Under the pieces are notes generated by a model that had not been told where the DNA came from, searched no databases, and saw only the letters and a list, made by a program, of their open reading frames with translations. Positions 43,574 through 52,479 of a stretch of 64,000 nucleotides of DNA are shown in pieces. Where the stretch lies: the NCBI GenBank assembly GCA_016722515.1, contig JADKJE010000002.1, forward strand, positions 186,001 through 250,000. Direction: 5' to 3'. Source of the DNA: Alphaproteobacteria bacterium (lineage in GTDB: Bacteria; Pseudomonadota; Alphaproteobacteria; Rickettsiales; JADKJE01). Numbering within the stretch: position 1 is the stretch's first letter; every line of letters starts with the position of its first letter. A program made the translations under genes and the position numbers.

Positions 43574-46500
43574 TCCAGTCCGGTGGTTTAATGACATTAG
43601 TCGCAGACACTCTCAGCAACCACCGCGTCGGGAATCCTTCCTTTATTGAGGATGCAGGCGATATCGAGTATTTTGATATCCGCTTAGGTCATGGCAATGA
43701 CGATATGCTGGCACATACCGGCAGTGATAATCAATGGCTGATTTTTAATGCTGATCCGTATTTAGACGGCATTAAATTCATGGTCGATAATAACTCTACC
43801 TGGCAGGCCGATCCCAACCTTCCTCCAGGTGTAGCACGTCAGGTCATTACAGAAACAGAAGATTTTACCGAGCGTGCCGGCGAAATTATTTCCCAAGGAA
43901 ACCTGGTAGTAGACACCGCCACCCTTAACCAGCAAGTCAGTTACATCAGCGCCAGCGGCAATGTTGATTTAGGTACCGCTAATGTTACTAATACCGGGAT
44001 GGATATTAACAGTATCCTGCGCTATACCTGCATGACTTCCGGCTGTTTACCGCATATCTATAATCCAGTCATCAATGAATATGACTTGGTTGGCTCTATC
44101 GCTTCACTTGAAACGTTTGACCTCGTCTACCAATCCGGCCATGTCGCCAGCACCATTGAAGCCGGTGGCACATTAACGTTGGGTGGTAATTTGGTGAATA
44201 ACCAGACATCGCTTCCAATAAACGGCGTATTAATTACCCCACGTATTGATCAATCATCGGTAGTCTCCCCTGGAGTGAATGTTAGCGTAGGTGGTTTATT
44301 TGGAGTAGCATCCGATCCTAACTCACCCTACTTGATCACCACCCAAATACCAAACATTAATCAAAATAGCTATGTGGGTTCCAGTTACTTATTAGATCAA
44401 CTCGGTTATCAGCTTGACCACACCATCTTATTATTAGGCGATCCTTTTTACGAAACACAATTAATTGAAGATGCCTTGCTTAAAAAACTAGGCACACGTT
44501 TTATCACCCCTGGTATTACCGATGCTAACGCACAAATCACCCAGCTCTATGATAATGCTAAAGAGCAAATGGGTACATTAAATTTATCGGTTGGTATTGC
44601 CTTAACCGATTCACAGCAATCGCTTTTAACCAAAGATATTGTGTGGCTGGTGCAGCAAACCATTAACGGTAAACAAGTGTTAGTGCCTACTGTATATCTA
44701 GCCAGTAGCGATGCCCAATTAAAAGACATTGCACAAAACACCGGCGCCACTCTTAACGGCCATGATATTGCCTTAACAGGCAACAGCATCACCAATCAGG
44801 GCGGCATCCAGGCGCAGCATAATGTCACTATCAACTCAAGCACCGTTTCAAACCAAGGTGGATTAATCAAAGCGGGCAATAATCTGGATATCACCGCAGA
44901 CACAATCAGCAACAGCGCATCCGTAGGATCAAGCAGCTACGGCAAAAGCACGTTTGAAACACTGCAACATCAAGGAACCCTTGCCGCAGGAAACAACGTA
45001 AACCTCACCACCAGCGGCGATATCAATTTTAACGGCGGTGTGCTGGATGCCGGTGGAACCGGCAGCTTAACATCGACCAACGGCAATATCATCATCGACA
45101 GCCAGGCCTTAAACAACCACACCGATGCGTCCTATCGCCACAGCCATTACACCAGCGACAGCACCTTGCAAATTGGCTCGTTATTAAGCGGCCAGCAGCT
45201 GGTGTTAAATGCCGCCAACGACATCACCATCAAAGGCAGCGATGCGCAAAGCGCGGGTGATATTAATTTAACCGCACAGAATGTCACCATCGGTGCCGAA
45301 ACCGAAAGCTATCATTACCATGAAACCAGCAGCAGCCATGGCTTTATGAGCTCTAGCAAGAAGGAGGTCAAACAAGACAAAGAAAGCTTGCGTGGTTCTA
45401 CGTTAACGGCGGGAAATAACATTAACATCAACGCCAATGATAATATCAACGTTACCGCCTCTTACGCAGAAGCAGGTAACGACATCCATTTACTCGCCGA
45501 TGCCGACCACAACAACACAGGCGGCATTACAGTAGAAGCCGGTAAAGGTTATGAATCCAGCTACGTGTATAAGAAGGACAGCGGTTTCACCGGCGGACTT
45601 TCTGGCATGAGTTTTGGGGTGAGCTACCAGCAAACCAAAGACAGGATCAACAGCTACCAGGAAACCTTACTGCCTTCCATGATGGTAGCCGGCCATGACA
45701 TCACCATGTATGCTAGTGATGATATTAACATCCTGTCGAGCCAGCTTTATGCTAACCATGATGTGATCCTCAGTAGTGATAATGATATCAACCTCCTCGC
45801 GCTAGCTGCGGATAACAGCTATTTGGAAAAACACCAGATGACCAGTGTTGGCGTGACGGTGGCTATCCAGGAGAGTTTAACGAGTATCATGGATACAACT
45901 AAAGGTTTAGAGAATAACACCAACACTGGTAAATATGCCCCCATTGGCCTTGCCGTAAACGCATATAAAGGATATCGTCTGTACAATAATTTTGGTGGAA
46001 TTTCAGCCTTGAGCAATCCTTCGAACCTTATGACAAGCTTATTACCCAGTATTTCGGCAACGCTTGGTGTATCTACTAGTTCTTCAAAATATGAAACGAG
46101 TGGTTCAACCTACACGCAAACGAAGGTTGAAGCGGGTCATGATTTTATCTTAACCAGCGGTAATGATACTACGGTAAAAGGCGCAAACATCCAGGCAGAA
46201 AATGTGAATATGGATGTAGGCGGTGATTTGCTTGTGGCTTCCGTGCAGAATACGTCAGAGACATCGCAAAGTTCCCAAAGCGCGGGGATGAGCATTGGTG
46301 TTTCAATCGGTTTTCAGGGAATTGCCCCCACAGGTGGATTTAATATGGCAAGCGGCAGTGGCGAGGGCCATCGTACCTGGACGGATGATGTAACCTCGAT
46401 CATTGGTACTAACTCCGTCAACATCACTGTTGGCGGCACCACCACCATTAATGGGGCGTTAATTGCGCAAGCAACGCCGCAAGAGGATGGATCCTATATT

Positions 46501-47778
46501 GATGGCGGACACCTTACCCTTGATACAGGATCCTTAGTGTTTTCGAATTTGGATGATGAAGAAGTATGGAGTTCAGATAATCTTGGATTTGGTGTTGGTT
46601 TTACGGGCGCAACCGAATCGTGGAACAGTATTTTCAACGGTGATGGGTTGAGTAATCTGGTGTCTTACGGCAGCGCTCCTATGAAATCCAAGGAAGAGCC
46701 CAAGAAGCCAGTACCAGGGTCGGGCACAAATTTCCCGGGAAGCGGTTCGGTTAAAGTCCAGTTGACGGACAACAACAAAACCGGCATCACCCATGCAACG
46801 ATTGGATCAGGAACGATTATTGTGGGAGGCCAGACGCTTGCGGAAGATGATCCCCAGTTAGACGGGCTAAACCGTGATGTCAACGATGTGCAAGAAATTA
46901 CCCGTGATGAAAAGAACTCACTGGATGTGGATATCCCAATTGATAAACAAACAGCAGAAATGATCAATGCCTTATTATTGGATTTATTCCCAACTCCCGA
47001 TAATAATAAAGGTTTGATCGGCCAGTTCTTCGCGTTAGTGGATGGCGAGAAAAAACATTATGCTATCAGTATTATTGGGATAACGGATGAAGCAAGGCAA
47101 GCGATGCTGGAAAATAAAGAACCTGTTGAAATCAAGTTTGAAGATGGGAAATATTATCTGTTAATAGGCGCAGAAGGGAAGTATGAGGTAAAGTTTGCCG
47201 AATTAGGTAATAACTATACGTTCAGCAACATTATATTCAATAACGGAATTTTGAACTCGCTGACCGATGCCATTCGTAATGGTGCCATGCAACTCGGTGC
47301 ACCAGATGAGTTCATTGCGGCACACAATCCCTCGCATGGTTTTGTGCCTGATTTGCTGGAAGTTGGCCTATCAATAGTGACGGGCTATAACCCTAATGCG
47401 GAAGCAACGGCGGGGTTAGTGGTGGAAATAGCGCCTAATTTTGATGGGAAGGTAATAGAAGCTGGACATAGTGCTGGCGGCGAGGATTTGTATCAGCAGC
47501 TTCTTATATTGGATGGGACTGATGGTTTACAGTTGACTGTTGGTTTCTATGGAACGCCAGTGAATACAGACGTTTTACAGAACTCTATGGGCGAAAATAA
47601 ATGGACTTTTGCTGGCCACTTTATTAATCCAAATGATACGGTACCTATGATTGCAGGTGGAAATGCCTCAAGTCCAAGTGAATTTATAGGAGCTGTAGCT
47701 GCCGTACCCTCTTTGTTTGGCGATAATAGTCCTCATTCAAACTATTACTGCACGAGTAAATTGATTTGTCCTTATTAA
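43516..47778 (+). CDS. CdiA/FhaB-type haemagglutinin, repeat region and C-terminal lipase-like toxin domain
   Basis: 1,420 codons; real coding starts near 43550. Signatures of CdiA-family proteins are DQLGYQLDHTILLLGDPFYE (near 295) and TKDIVWLVQQTINGKQVLVP (near 372-391), then haemagglutinin repeats to about 1,040. The C-terminus (about 1,240-1,420) resembles an alpha/beta hydrolase: GHSAGG with Ser1319 as candidate nucleophile, Asp1374 in NPNDTVP and His1407 in SPHSNYY. FYGTPVN (near 1350) fits the GSP segment of lipases. No VENN motif is seen. I infer a serine lipase or esterase effector acting on a neighbour's envelope. It ends 12 bases before the first lipoprotein gene. Confidence 0.85.
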   Translation: MDGWLKQHPHGFIRNQSSLIQSGGLMTLVADTLSNHRVGNPSFIEDAGDIEYFDIRLGHGNDDMLAHTGSDNQWLIFNADPYLDGIKFMVDNNSTWQADPNLPPGVARQVITETEDFTERAGEIISQGNLVVDTATLNQQVSYISASGNVDLGTANVTNTGMDINSILRYTCMTSGCLPHIYNPVINEYDLVGSIASLETFDLVYQSGHVASTIEAGGTLTLGGNLVNNQTSLPINGVLITPRIDQSSVVSPGVNVSVGGLFGVASDPNSPYLITTQIPNINQNSYVGSSYLLDQLGYQLDHTILLLGDPFYETQLIEDALLKKLGTRFITPGITDANAQITQLYDNAKEQMGTLNLSVGIALTDSQQSLLTKDIVWLVQQTINGKQVLVPTVYLASSDAQLKDIAQNTGATLNGHDIALTGNSITNQGGIQAQHNVTINSSTVSNQGGLIKAGNNLDITADTISNSASVGSSSYGKSTFETLQHQGTLAAGNNVNLTTSGDINFNGGVLDAGGTGSLTSTNGNIIIDSQALNNHTDASYRHSHYTSDSTLQIGSLLSGQQLVLNAANDITIKGSDAQSAGDINLTAQNVTIGAETESYHYHETSSSHGFMSSSKKEVKQDKESLRGSTLTAGNNININANDNINVTASYAEAGNDIHLLADADHNNTGGITVEAGKGYESSYVYKKDSGFTGGLSGMSFGVSYQQTKDRINSYQETLLPSMMVAGHDITMYASDDINILSSQLYANHDVILSSDNDINLLALAADNSYLEKHQMTSVGVTVAIQESLTSIMDTTKGLENNTNTGKYAPIGLAVNAYKGYRLYNNFGGISALSNPSNLMTSLLPSISATLGVSTSSSKYETSGSTYTQTKVEAGHDFILTSGNDTTVKGANIQAENVNMDVGGDLLVASVQNTSETSQSSQSAGMSIGVSIGFQGIAPTGGFNMASGSGEGHRTWTDDVTSIIGTNSVNITVGGTTTINGALIAQATPQEDGSYIDGGHLTLDTGSLVFSNLDDEEVWSSDNLGFGVGFTGATESWNSIFNGDGLSNLVSYGSAPMKSKEEPKKPVPGSGTNFPGSGSVKVQLTDNNKTGITHATIGSGTIIVGGQTLAEDDPQLDGLNRDVNDVQEITRDEKNSLDVDIPIDKQTAEMINALLLDLFPTPDNNKGLIGQFFALVDGEKKHYAISIIGITDEARQAMLENKEPVEIKFEDGKYYLLIGAEGKYEVKFAELGNNYTFSNIIFNNGILNSLTDAIRNGAMQLGAPDEFIAAHNPSHGFVPDLLEVGLSIVTGYNPNAEATAGLVVEIAPNFDGKVIEAGHSAGGEDLYQQLLILDGTDGLQLTVGFYGTPVNTDVLQNSMGENKWTFAGHFINPNDTVPMIAGGNASSPSEFIGAVAAVPSLFGDNSPHSNYYCTSKLICPY

Positions 47779-47790
47779 TTGGAGCGTTAA

Positions 47791-48546
47791 ATGTTACTGA
47801 TTCGAATTATGTGTTTGTTAATTGTTGCGACTACATCAAGCTGTCAACATCATTCTCGTCCCCATACTAATGTTGAAAGAGAATACCTAACCGATCCCAA
47901 TAAACGTTATTATACCGAACGGTTTTCTTTTTTGCCTCCTGCGAAGGATGGATGGGAAGTAGTAATTGGAAAGAATAATACTATTTTTCGTATTAATCAT
48001 GATGATCGGAAGGTAACACTTGCGGTTGATCCTTTCGATAAGTCACCTGAAGTTTTTGAGTATTCCAGACGAGCTGGTGAGAGGTGGATTAAACGATTCA
48101 ACAGTAATATCAATAGAGGTAGTTATAAGACTGTAACCTCTGAGACAATCAGGGTAAGGGAAATGACTTGCTTGAAGTTCTTTACGGTTGAGGCATTTGG
48201 TCTTGCAGGTTTTGCGACAACGGGTGGAAGACTATATGATACACATTTTGACTGCCAAGACCCAAAAGACCCTAAAAAGGCACCAACCTTATCGGTGAGC
48301 ATGACCCAAATCGTAGCCCCTGGTCTTGAGGTGTGGGATGCTGATAAAATGTTGAAGGATATCCTAAAAAGCATCGAATTTGTTCCATATGATAAGGCAA
48401 CCTCTCCGAGCTATCAGCAATTCTTAAAAGGAATGGTTGACTTAGAGAAGCGCTACCAAAAGTCAGAGGAGCTAGATCGCATACGTCAAGAAAAGACAAT
48501 AACTGAAACGCATTCTATAACAGGCAGTAAGGGGGCTGAGGAGTAA
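47791..48546 (+). CDS. lipoprotein, probable immunity protein 1
   Basis: A 251-residue lipoprotein: signal peptide with lipobox TSSC (Cys18) and Gln at +2, predicting outer-membrane retention. The mature part has YLTDPNKRYYTERFSFLPP, then a variable centre (about 90-150), then a strongly shared C-terminal half (DCQDPKDPKK, MTQIVAPGLEVWDADKML and onward). Two mature-region Cys residues may form a disulphide. It starts 12 bases after the toxin stop with GGAG 8 bases before ATG, so toxin and lipoprotein are coupled. Immunity is inferred from position, copy number and lipoprotein nature, as in lipase-effector Tle/Tli pairs. Confidence 0.8.
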   Translation: MLLIRIMCLLIVATTSSCQHHSRPHTNVEREYLTDPNKRYYTERFSFLPPAKDGWEVVIGKNNTIFRINHDDRKVTLAVDPFDKSPEVFEYSRRAGERWIKRFNSNINRGSYKTVTSETIRVREMTCLKFFTVEAFGLAGFATTGGRLYDTHFDCQDPKDPKKAPTLSVSMTQIVAPGLEVWDADKMLKDILKSIEFVPYDKATSPSYQQFLKGMVDLEKRYQKSEELDRIRQEKTITETHSITGSKGAEE

Positions 48547-48555
48547 AAGGTTTAA

Positions 48556-48708
48556 AATCCCAATGATCCAGGACCTACGATTATTGGCGGCAATGCCTCA
48601 AGTCCAAGTGAATTTATAGGAGCTGTAGCTGCCTTACCATCTTTATTGGGAAATAATAGTCCTCATTCAAACTATTACTGCACGAGTAAATTGATTTGTC
48701 CTTATTAA
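48556..48708 (+). pseudogene. orphan toxin tail copy 2 (50 codons plus stop)
   Basis: 153 bases encoding NPNDPGPTIIGG through SPHSNYYCTSKLICPY and a stop, in the same length as the toxin's own tail (47626-47778). An in-frame stop precedes it and there is no start, so it is not expected to be translated. It carries the candidate Asp and His but not the Ser nucleophile. It differs from the functional tail mainly at the first 12 codons and a LPSLLGNN segment. Confidence 0.9.
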
Positions 48709-48720
48709 TTGGAGCGTTAA

Positions 48721-49482
48721 ATGTTACTGATTCGAATTATGTCTATGTTAATTATTGTGATGACGTCAAGCTGTGGACATCGTCCCCATCCTAGCGACAA
48801 GATTACCCATGAATCACTTACCGATACTAGTAAACGATATTACACCGAGCGGTTCTCTTTTTTGCCCCCTAGTAGACATTCGGGCTGGGAAGTAACTATT
48901 CGAGAAACCAAATTTATTTCGTTTAGAATTAACCATGAGGATCGTAAGGTTAAAGTCAGTGTACATCCATTTGATAAATCGCCTGAGGTTTTTGGTTATT
49001 CCGGACGAGCAGGTGAACGATGGATTAAACGCTTCAACAATAATATCAATCGAGGTACCTATAAGACAGTAGCCTCTGAGATAGTCAGAGTGCGCGAAAT
49101 GAGTTGTTTGAGGTTTTATACGGTTGATGCATTTGGTCTTGCAGGTTTTGCGACAACTGGTGGAAGACAATATGACACAGATTTTGAGTGCCAAGACCCC
49201 AAAGATCCCAAGAAAGAACCAACTTTATCAGTGAGTATGACCCAAATTGTAGCCCCTGGCCTTGAAGCATGGGATGCCGATAAAATAGTGACAGATATCC
49301 TAAAAAGCATAGAATTCATTTCCTATAATAAGGCAACCTCTCCGAGCTATCAGCAATTCTTAAAAGGAATGGTTGACTTAGAGAAGCGCTACCAAAAGTC
49401 AGAGGAGCTAGATCGCATACGTCAAGAAAAAACAACAACTGAAACGCATTCTATAACAGGCAGTAAGGGGGCTGAGGAGTAA
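48721..49482 (+). CDS. lipoprotein, probable immunity protein 2
   Basis: A 253-residue paralogue of the first lipoprotein, lipobox TSSC (Cys18, +2 Gly). The centre is closest to copy 1 (RRAGERW/GRAGERWIKRFN, FGLAGFATTGG), while the N-terminal third differs. The last 60 or so residues are nearly identical to copies 1 and 3 (SPSYQQFLKGMVDLEKRY onward), suggesting gene conversion. The region before the start repeats the tail-TTGGAGCGTTAA-ATG junction of copy 1. Confidence 0.8.
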   Translation: MLLIRIMSMLIIVMTSSCGHRPHPSDKITHESLTDTSKRYYTERFSFLPPSRHSGWEVTIRETKFISFRINHEDRKVKVSVHPFDKSPEVFGYSGRAGERWIKRFNNNINRGTYKTVASEIVRVREMSCLRFYTVDAFGLAGFATTGGRQYDTDFECQDPKDPKKEPTLSVSMTQIVAPGLEAWDADKIVTDILKSIEFISYNKATSPSYQQFLKGMVDLEKRYQKSEELDRIRQEKTTTETHSITGSKGAEE

Positions 49483-49491
49483 AAGGTTTAA

Positions 49492-49644
49492 AATCCCAAT
49501 GATCCAGGACCTACGATTATTGGCGGCAATGCCTCAAGTCCAAGTGAATTTATAGGAGCTGTAGCTGCCGTACCCTCTTTGTTTGGCGATAATAGTCCTC
49601 ATTCAAACTATTACTGCACGAGTAAATTGATTTGTCCTTATTAA
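49492..49644 (+). pseudogene. orphan toxin tail copy 3 (50 codons plus stop)
   Basis: 153 bases, same frame and length as copies at 47626 and 48556. Its first 12 codons match copy 2 (NPNDPGPTIIGG) but its VPSLFGDN segment matches the functional toxin, so it is a hybrid. An in-frame stop precedes it. Confidence 0.9.
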
Positions 49645-49656
49645 TTGGAGTTTTAA

Positions 49657-50412
49657 ATGTTGCTTATTCGAATTATGTGTTTGTTAATTATTGTGACCAC
49701 CTCAAGCTGTCAACATCATTTTCGTCCCCATACTAATGTTGAAAGAGAATACCTAACCGATCCCAATAAACGTTATTATACCGAACGGTTTTCTTTTTTG
49801 CCTCCTGCGAAGGATGGATGGGAAGTAGTAATTGGAAAGAATAATACTATTTTTCGTATTAATCATGATGATCGGAAGGTAACACTTGCGGTTGATCCTT
49901 TCCATGAGTCACCTGACCGATTTGATTTCACCAAGAAAAGAAAATTAAGAACTGCCGAGAAATCCAGCAAAACTGAAGATCAGGATAAATTCTCAAACGA
50001 TGAAGCGGCCAATTTACACATTAATCAATTGACCTGTATTAAGTATGAATCAAGAGAACGTTTTGGTCTGTCAGGATTATCAACAACTGGAGGCAAATAT
50101 ATCTTTACTAGTATTGACTGCCAAGACCCAAAGAATCCTAGGCAAGATCCTTCCTTGGAAGTTACCATGACCCAAATCGTAGCCCCCGGTCTTGAGGTGT
50201 GGGATGCTGATAAAATGTTGAAGGATATCCTAAAAAGCATCGAATTTGTTCCATATGATAAGGCAACCTCTCCGAGCTATCAGCAATTCTTAAAAGGAAT
50301 GGTTGACCTAGAGAAGCGCTACCAAAAGTCAGAGAAGCTAGATCGCATACGTCAAGAAAAGACAATAACTGAAACGCATTCTATAACAGGCAGTAAGGGG
50401 GCTGAGGAGTAA
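49657..50412 (+). CDS. lipoprotein, probable immunity protein 3 (mosaic)
   Basis: A 251-residue lipoprotein (lipobox TSSC). Residues 1-85 or so are close to copy 1 and the last 80 are almost identical to it, but the centre (about 90-165, FTKKRKLRTAEKSSK and LSGLSTTGGKYIFTS) is unrelated to copies 1 and 2 over most of its length. This swap of a central segment between conserved ends is what is expected if the centre sets recognition specificity. The start has a TTGGAG site. Confidence 0.8.
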   Translation: MLLIRIMCLLIIVTTSSCQHHFRPHTNVEREYLTDPNKRYYTERFSFLPPAKDGWEVVIGKNNTIFRINHDDRKVTLAVDPFHESPDRFDFTKKRKLRTAEKSSKTEDQDKFSNDEAANLHINQLTCIKYESRERFGLSGLSTTGGKYIFTSIDCQDPKNPRQDPSLEVTMTQIVAPGLEVWDADKMLKDILKSIEFVPYDKATSPSYQQFLKGMVDLEKRYQKSEKLDRIRQEKTITETHSITGSKGAEE

Positions 50413-50421
50413 AAGGTTTAA

Positions 50422-50517
50422 AATCCCAATGATCCGGTACCTCCCATTATTGTTTAGGAATAGTAGTCGCCACATTCGAATTATTACGGACCAACAGACT
50501 GGGTTAATAAATATTAG
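50422..50517 (+). pseudogene. degraded toxin tail of a second allele (tail B)
   Basis: Begins with the same AAT CCC AAT GAT junction (NPNDPVPPIIV), then has lost about 55-60 bases and the frame, and resumes as SPHSNYYGPTDWVNKY with a stop. The terminal residues differ from tail A, so it derives from a different toxin variant. It precedes lipoprotein gene 4. Confidence 0.8.
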
Positions 50518-50525
50518 GAGCCACT

Positions 50526-51263
50526 ATGTTTCAAAAAATTATTTCTGTTTTTTTCCTTATAATAGCTCTAGTGGGGTGTCGTCATTATCATAAGGCTCCT
50601 CCTAATCATACCACAGAGTACCTTACGGATACTCAAAAACGCTTTTCTAACGAACGTTTTTCATTTCTGTCTCCCCCTCAATCAGGATGGGAGGTACTGA
50701 CCTATTATAATGGAGATATTACTTTCAAAATTCGTAAAGAAGATCGGTCTGTTTCATTGAAAATTGATCCCTTCTCAGTATCTCCAGAAAAATTTGAATT
50801 CAGTAACAAGCTCACTATGAGGCAAATAAAGAAGTTTGTTAATAAAATGGACTTTAAAAAATTCACCAAAATGACGGGAGAATACATAAAAATCAACAAC
50901 ATAAATTGCTTTAAATATGACTCTGCTGAGAGTTATCCTATGTTGGGGATTGTTATGGATGGGTATACTGAGTTTAGATGCCTAGACCCCAAGGATCCTC
51001 AGCATGGGCCGACAATGAATTTCTCTATATCCCAAAATATAGGCGATAAGAGTCTAGAGTTATGGGATGGCAGTAAGATGCTCACGAACATCATTAAAAG
51101 TCTTCAATTTACTCCTTTGGATAAGGAAACCTCACCCGGATATCAGCATTATTTAAAACATAAGGATTCATGGAAAGAAAAAAGTTGTTTTAAGTTAAAC
51201 GGCAAGAAGGTGTGTTCTCAACCGGACATCACACAAGGTCGAATGATAACCACTCATGAATAA
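50526..51263 (+). CDS. lipoprotein, divergent probable immunity protein 4
   Basis: A 245-residue lipoprotein with lipobox LVGC (Cys18). The overall plan matches the array: YLTDTQKRFSNERFSFLSPP, a variable centre, a CxxPKDP-type motif (CLDPKDPQHGP) and an LELWDGSKMLTNIIKSLQF segment matching VWDADKMLKDILKSIEF of copy 1. It is clearly homologous but much diverged. Its tail B neighbour suggests it protects against a different toxin. A GGAG site lies 4-8 bases before ATG. Confidence 0.75.
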   Translation: MFQKIISVFFLIIALVGCRHYHKAPPNHTTEYLTDTQKRFSNERFSFLSPPQSGWEVLTYYNGDITFKIRKEDRSVSLKIDPFSVSPEKFEFSNKLTMRQIKKFVNKMDFKKFTKMTGEYIKINNINCFKYDSAESYPMLGIVMDGYTEFRCLDPKDPQHGPTMNFSISQNIGDKSLELWDGSKMLTNIIKSLQFTPLDKETSPGYQHYLKHKDSWKEKSCFKLNGKKVCSQPDITQGRMITTHE

Positions 51264-51352
51264 TGCCAACATAGTTTGTCTTATGTTCAAAGTACCTCTA
51301 TTAAATCAGCAAGATAAATATCCTTTATACCACATATGAAAAAGGCCGCTTT

Positions 51353-51691
51353 ATGAAAGCAATACGTTATTCTTCTTTAATTCTATTGCTAGCTGTTAGT
51401 CTGATGGGCTGTTATTTGTATGAAAGTCATACAATTGCGATCGAGAAAGAGTATCCAATAAAGCCTAACACGGAATTTAGTACTGAACGTTTTTCCCTTT
51501 TATCTCCAAATCAGAAAGGTTGGTGGGTGACATTTTATGAAGGATCAACGTTTCAATTCAATACTAAGAGAAAGGACAGTTCGGCAAGCATTTTTATTAC
51601 ACCTTTGGCAGATACGCCAAGGGCATTTAAGAAAAATCAGCAAGAATATGAGGAGGGCCTCATTCAAACTATTACTGCACGAGTAAATTGA
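51353..51691 (+). pseudogene. truncated lipoprotein gene 5 fused out of frame to a toxin tail
   Basis: Starts as an intact lipoprotein (MKAIRYSSLILLLAVSLMGC, lipobox MGC) with the array's TERFSLLSP motif. Near 51657 it runs into the toxin tail in another frame (ending GLIQTITARVN), so the C-terminal half is lost. It is a third lipoprotein variant and looks inactive, although the short ORF could still be made. Confidence 0.8.
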
Positions 51692-51705
51692 TTTGTCCTT
51701 ATTAA
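51658..51705 (+). pseudogene. toxin tail fragment (last 15 codons)
   Basis: CCT CAT TCA AAC to TAA, encoding PHSNYYCTSKLICPY, joined directly to the truncated gene 5. The junction at 51657/51658 is a sharp recombination breakpoint and also the left end of the 1.1-kb duplication. Confidence 0.9.
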
Positions 51706-51717
51706 TTGGAGTTTTAA

Positions 51718-52470
51718 ATGTTGCTTATTCGAATTATGTGTTTGTTAATTATTGTGACCACCTCAAGCTGTCAACATCATTTTCGTCCCCATACTAATGT
51801 TGAAAGAGAATGCCTAACCGATCCCAATAAACGTTATTATACCGAACGGTTTTCTTTTGCCTCCTGCGAAGGATGGATGGGAAGTAGTAATTGGAAAGAA
51901 TAATACTATTTTTCGTATTAATCATGATGATCGGAAGGTAACACTTGCGGTTGATCCTTTCCATGAGTCACCTGACCGATTTGATTTCACCAAGAAAAGA
52001 AAATTAAGAACTGCCGAGAAATCCAGCAAAACTGTAGATCGGGATAAATTCTCAAACGATGAAGCGGCCAATTTACACATTAATCAATTGACCTGTATTA
52101 AGTATGAATCAAGAGAACGTTTTGGTCTGTCAGGATTATCAACAACTGGAGGCAAATATATCTTTACTAGTATTGACTGCCAAGACCCAAGAATCCTAGG
52201 CAAGATCCTTCCTTGGAAGTTACCATGACCCAAATCGTAGCCCCCGGTCTTGAGGTGTGGGATGCTGATAAAATGTTGAAGGATATCCTAAAAAGCATCG
52301 AATTTATTCCATATGATAAGGCAACCTCTCCGAGCTATCAGCAATTCTTAAAAGGAATGGTTGACTTAGAGAAGCGCTACCAAAAGTCAGAGAAGCTAGA
52401 TCGCATACGTCAAGAAAAGACAATAACTGAAACGCATTCTATAACAGGCAGTAAGAGGGCTGAGGAGTAA
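51718..52470 (+). pseudogene. lipoprotein gene 6, copy of gene 3 broken by two frameshifts
   Basis: Nearly identical to gene 3 (49657-50412) but with two losses. A T-run near 51852-51860 is two bases shorter (RFSF then ASCEGW), and an A is missing near 52187 (QDPRILGK). The first shifts the frame after about 47 codons. A reading frame resumes at 52213, lacking a signal peptide. Net loss is three bases, so the final part is back in the first frame but after disrupted sequence. Confidence 0.9.
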
Positions 52471-52479
52471 AAGGTTTAA

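Larger units (their letters stand above)
49597..50694 (+). repeat. 1.1-kb direct duplication, copy 1 (copy 2 at 51658-52751)
   Basis: From CCTCATTCAAAC in the toxin tail through immunity copy 3, tail B and the start of immunity gene 4, the sequence recurs at 51658-52751 with only scattered changes. The offset is 2,061 bases, falling to 2,057 after four single-base deletions in copy 2. This duplicates the block without its full downstream gene. Confidence 0.92.

Noticed and set aside
43540..43575. Programmed -1 frameshift in the haemagglutinin gene
   Set aside because: The local GGTTTTATTAG does not give a canonical X_XXY_YYZ slip site in the zero frame; mutation or error is simpler.
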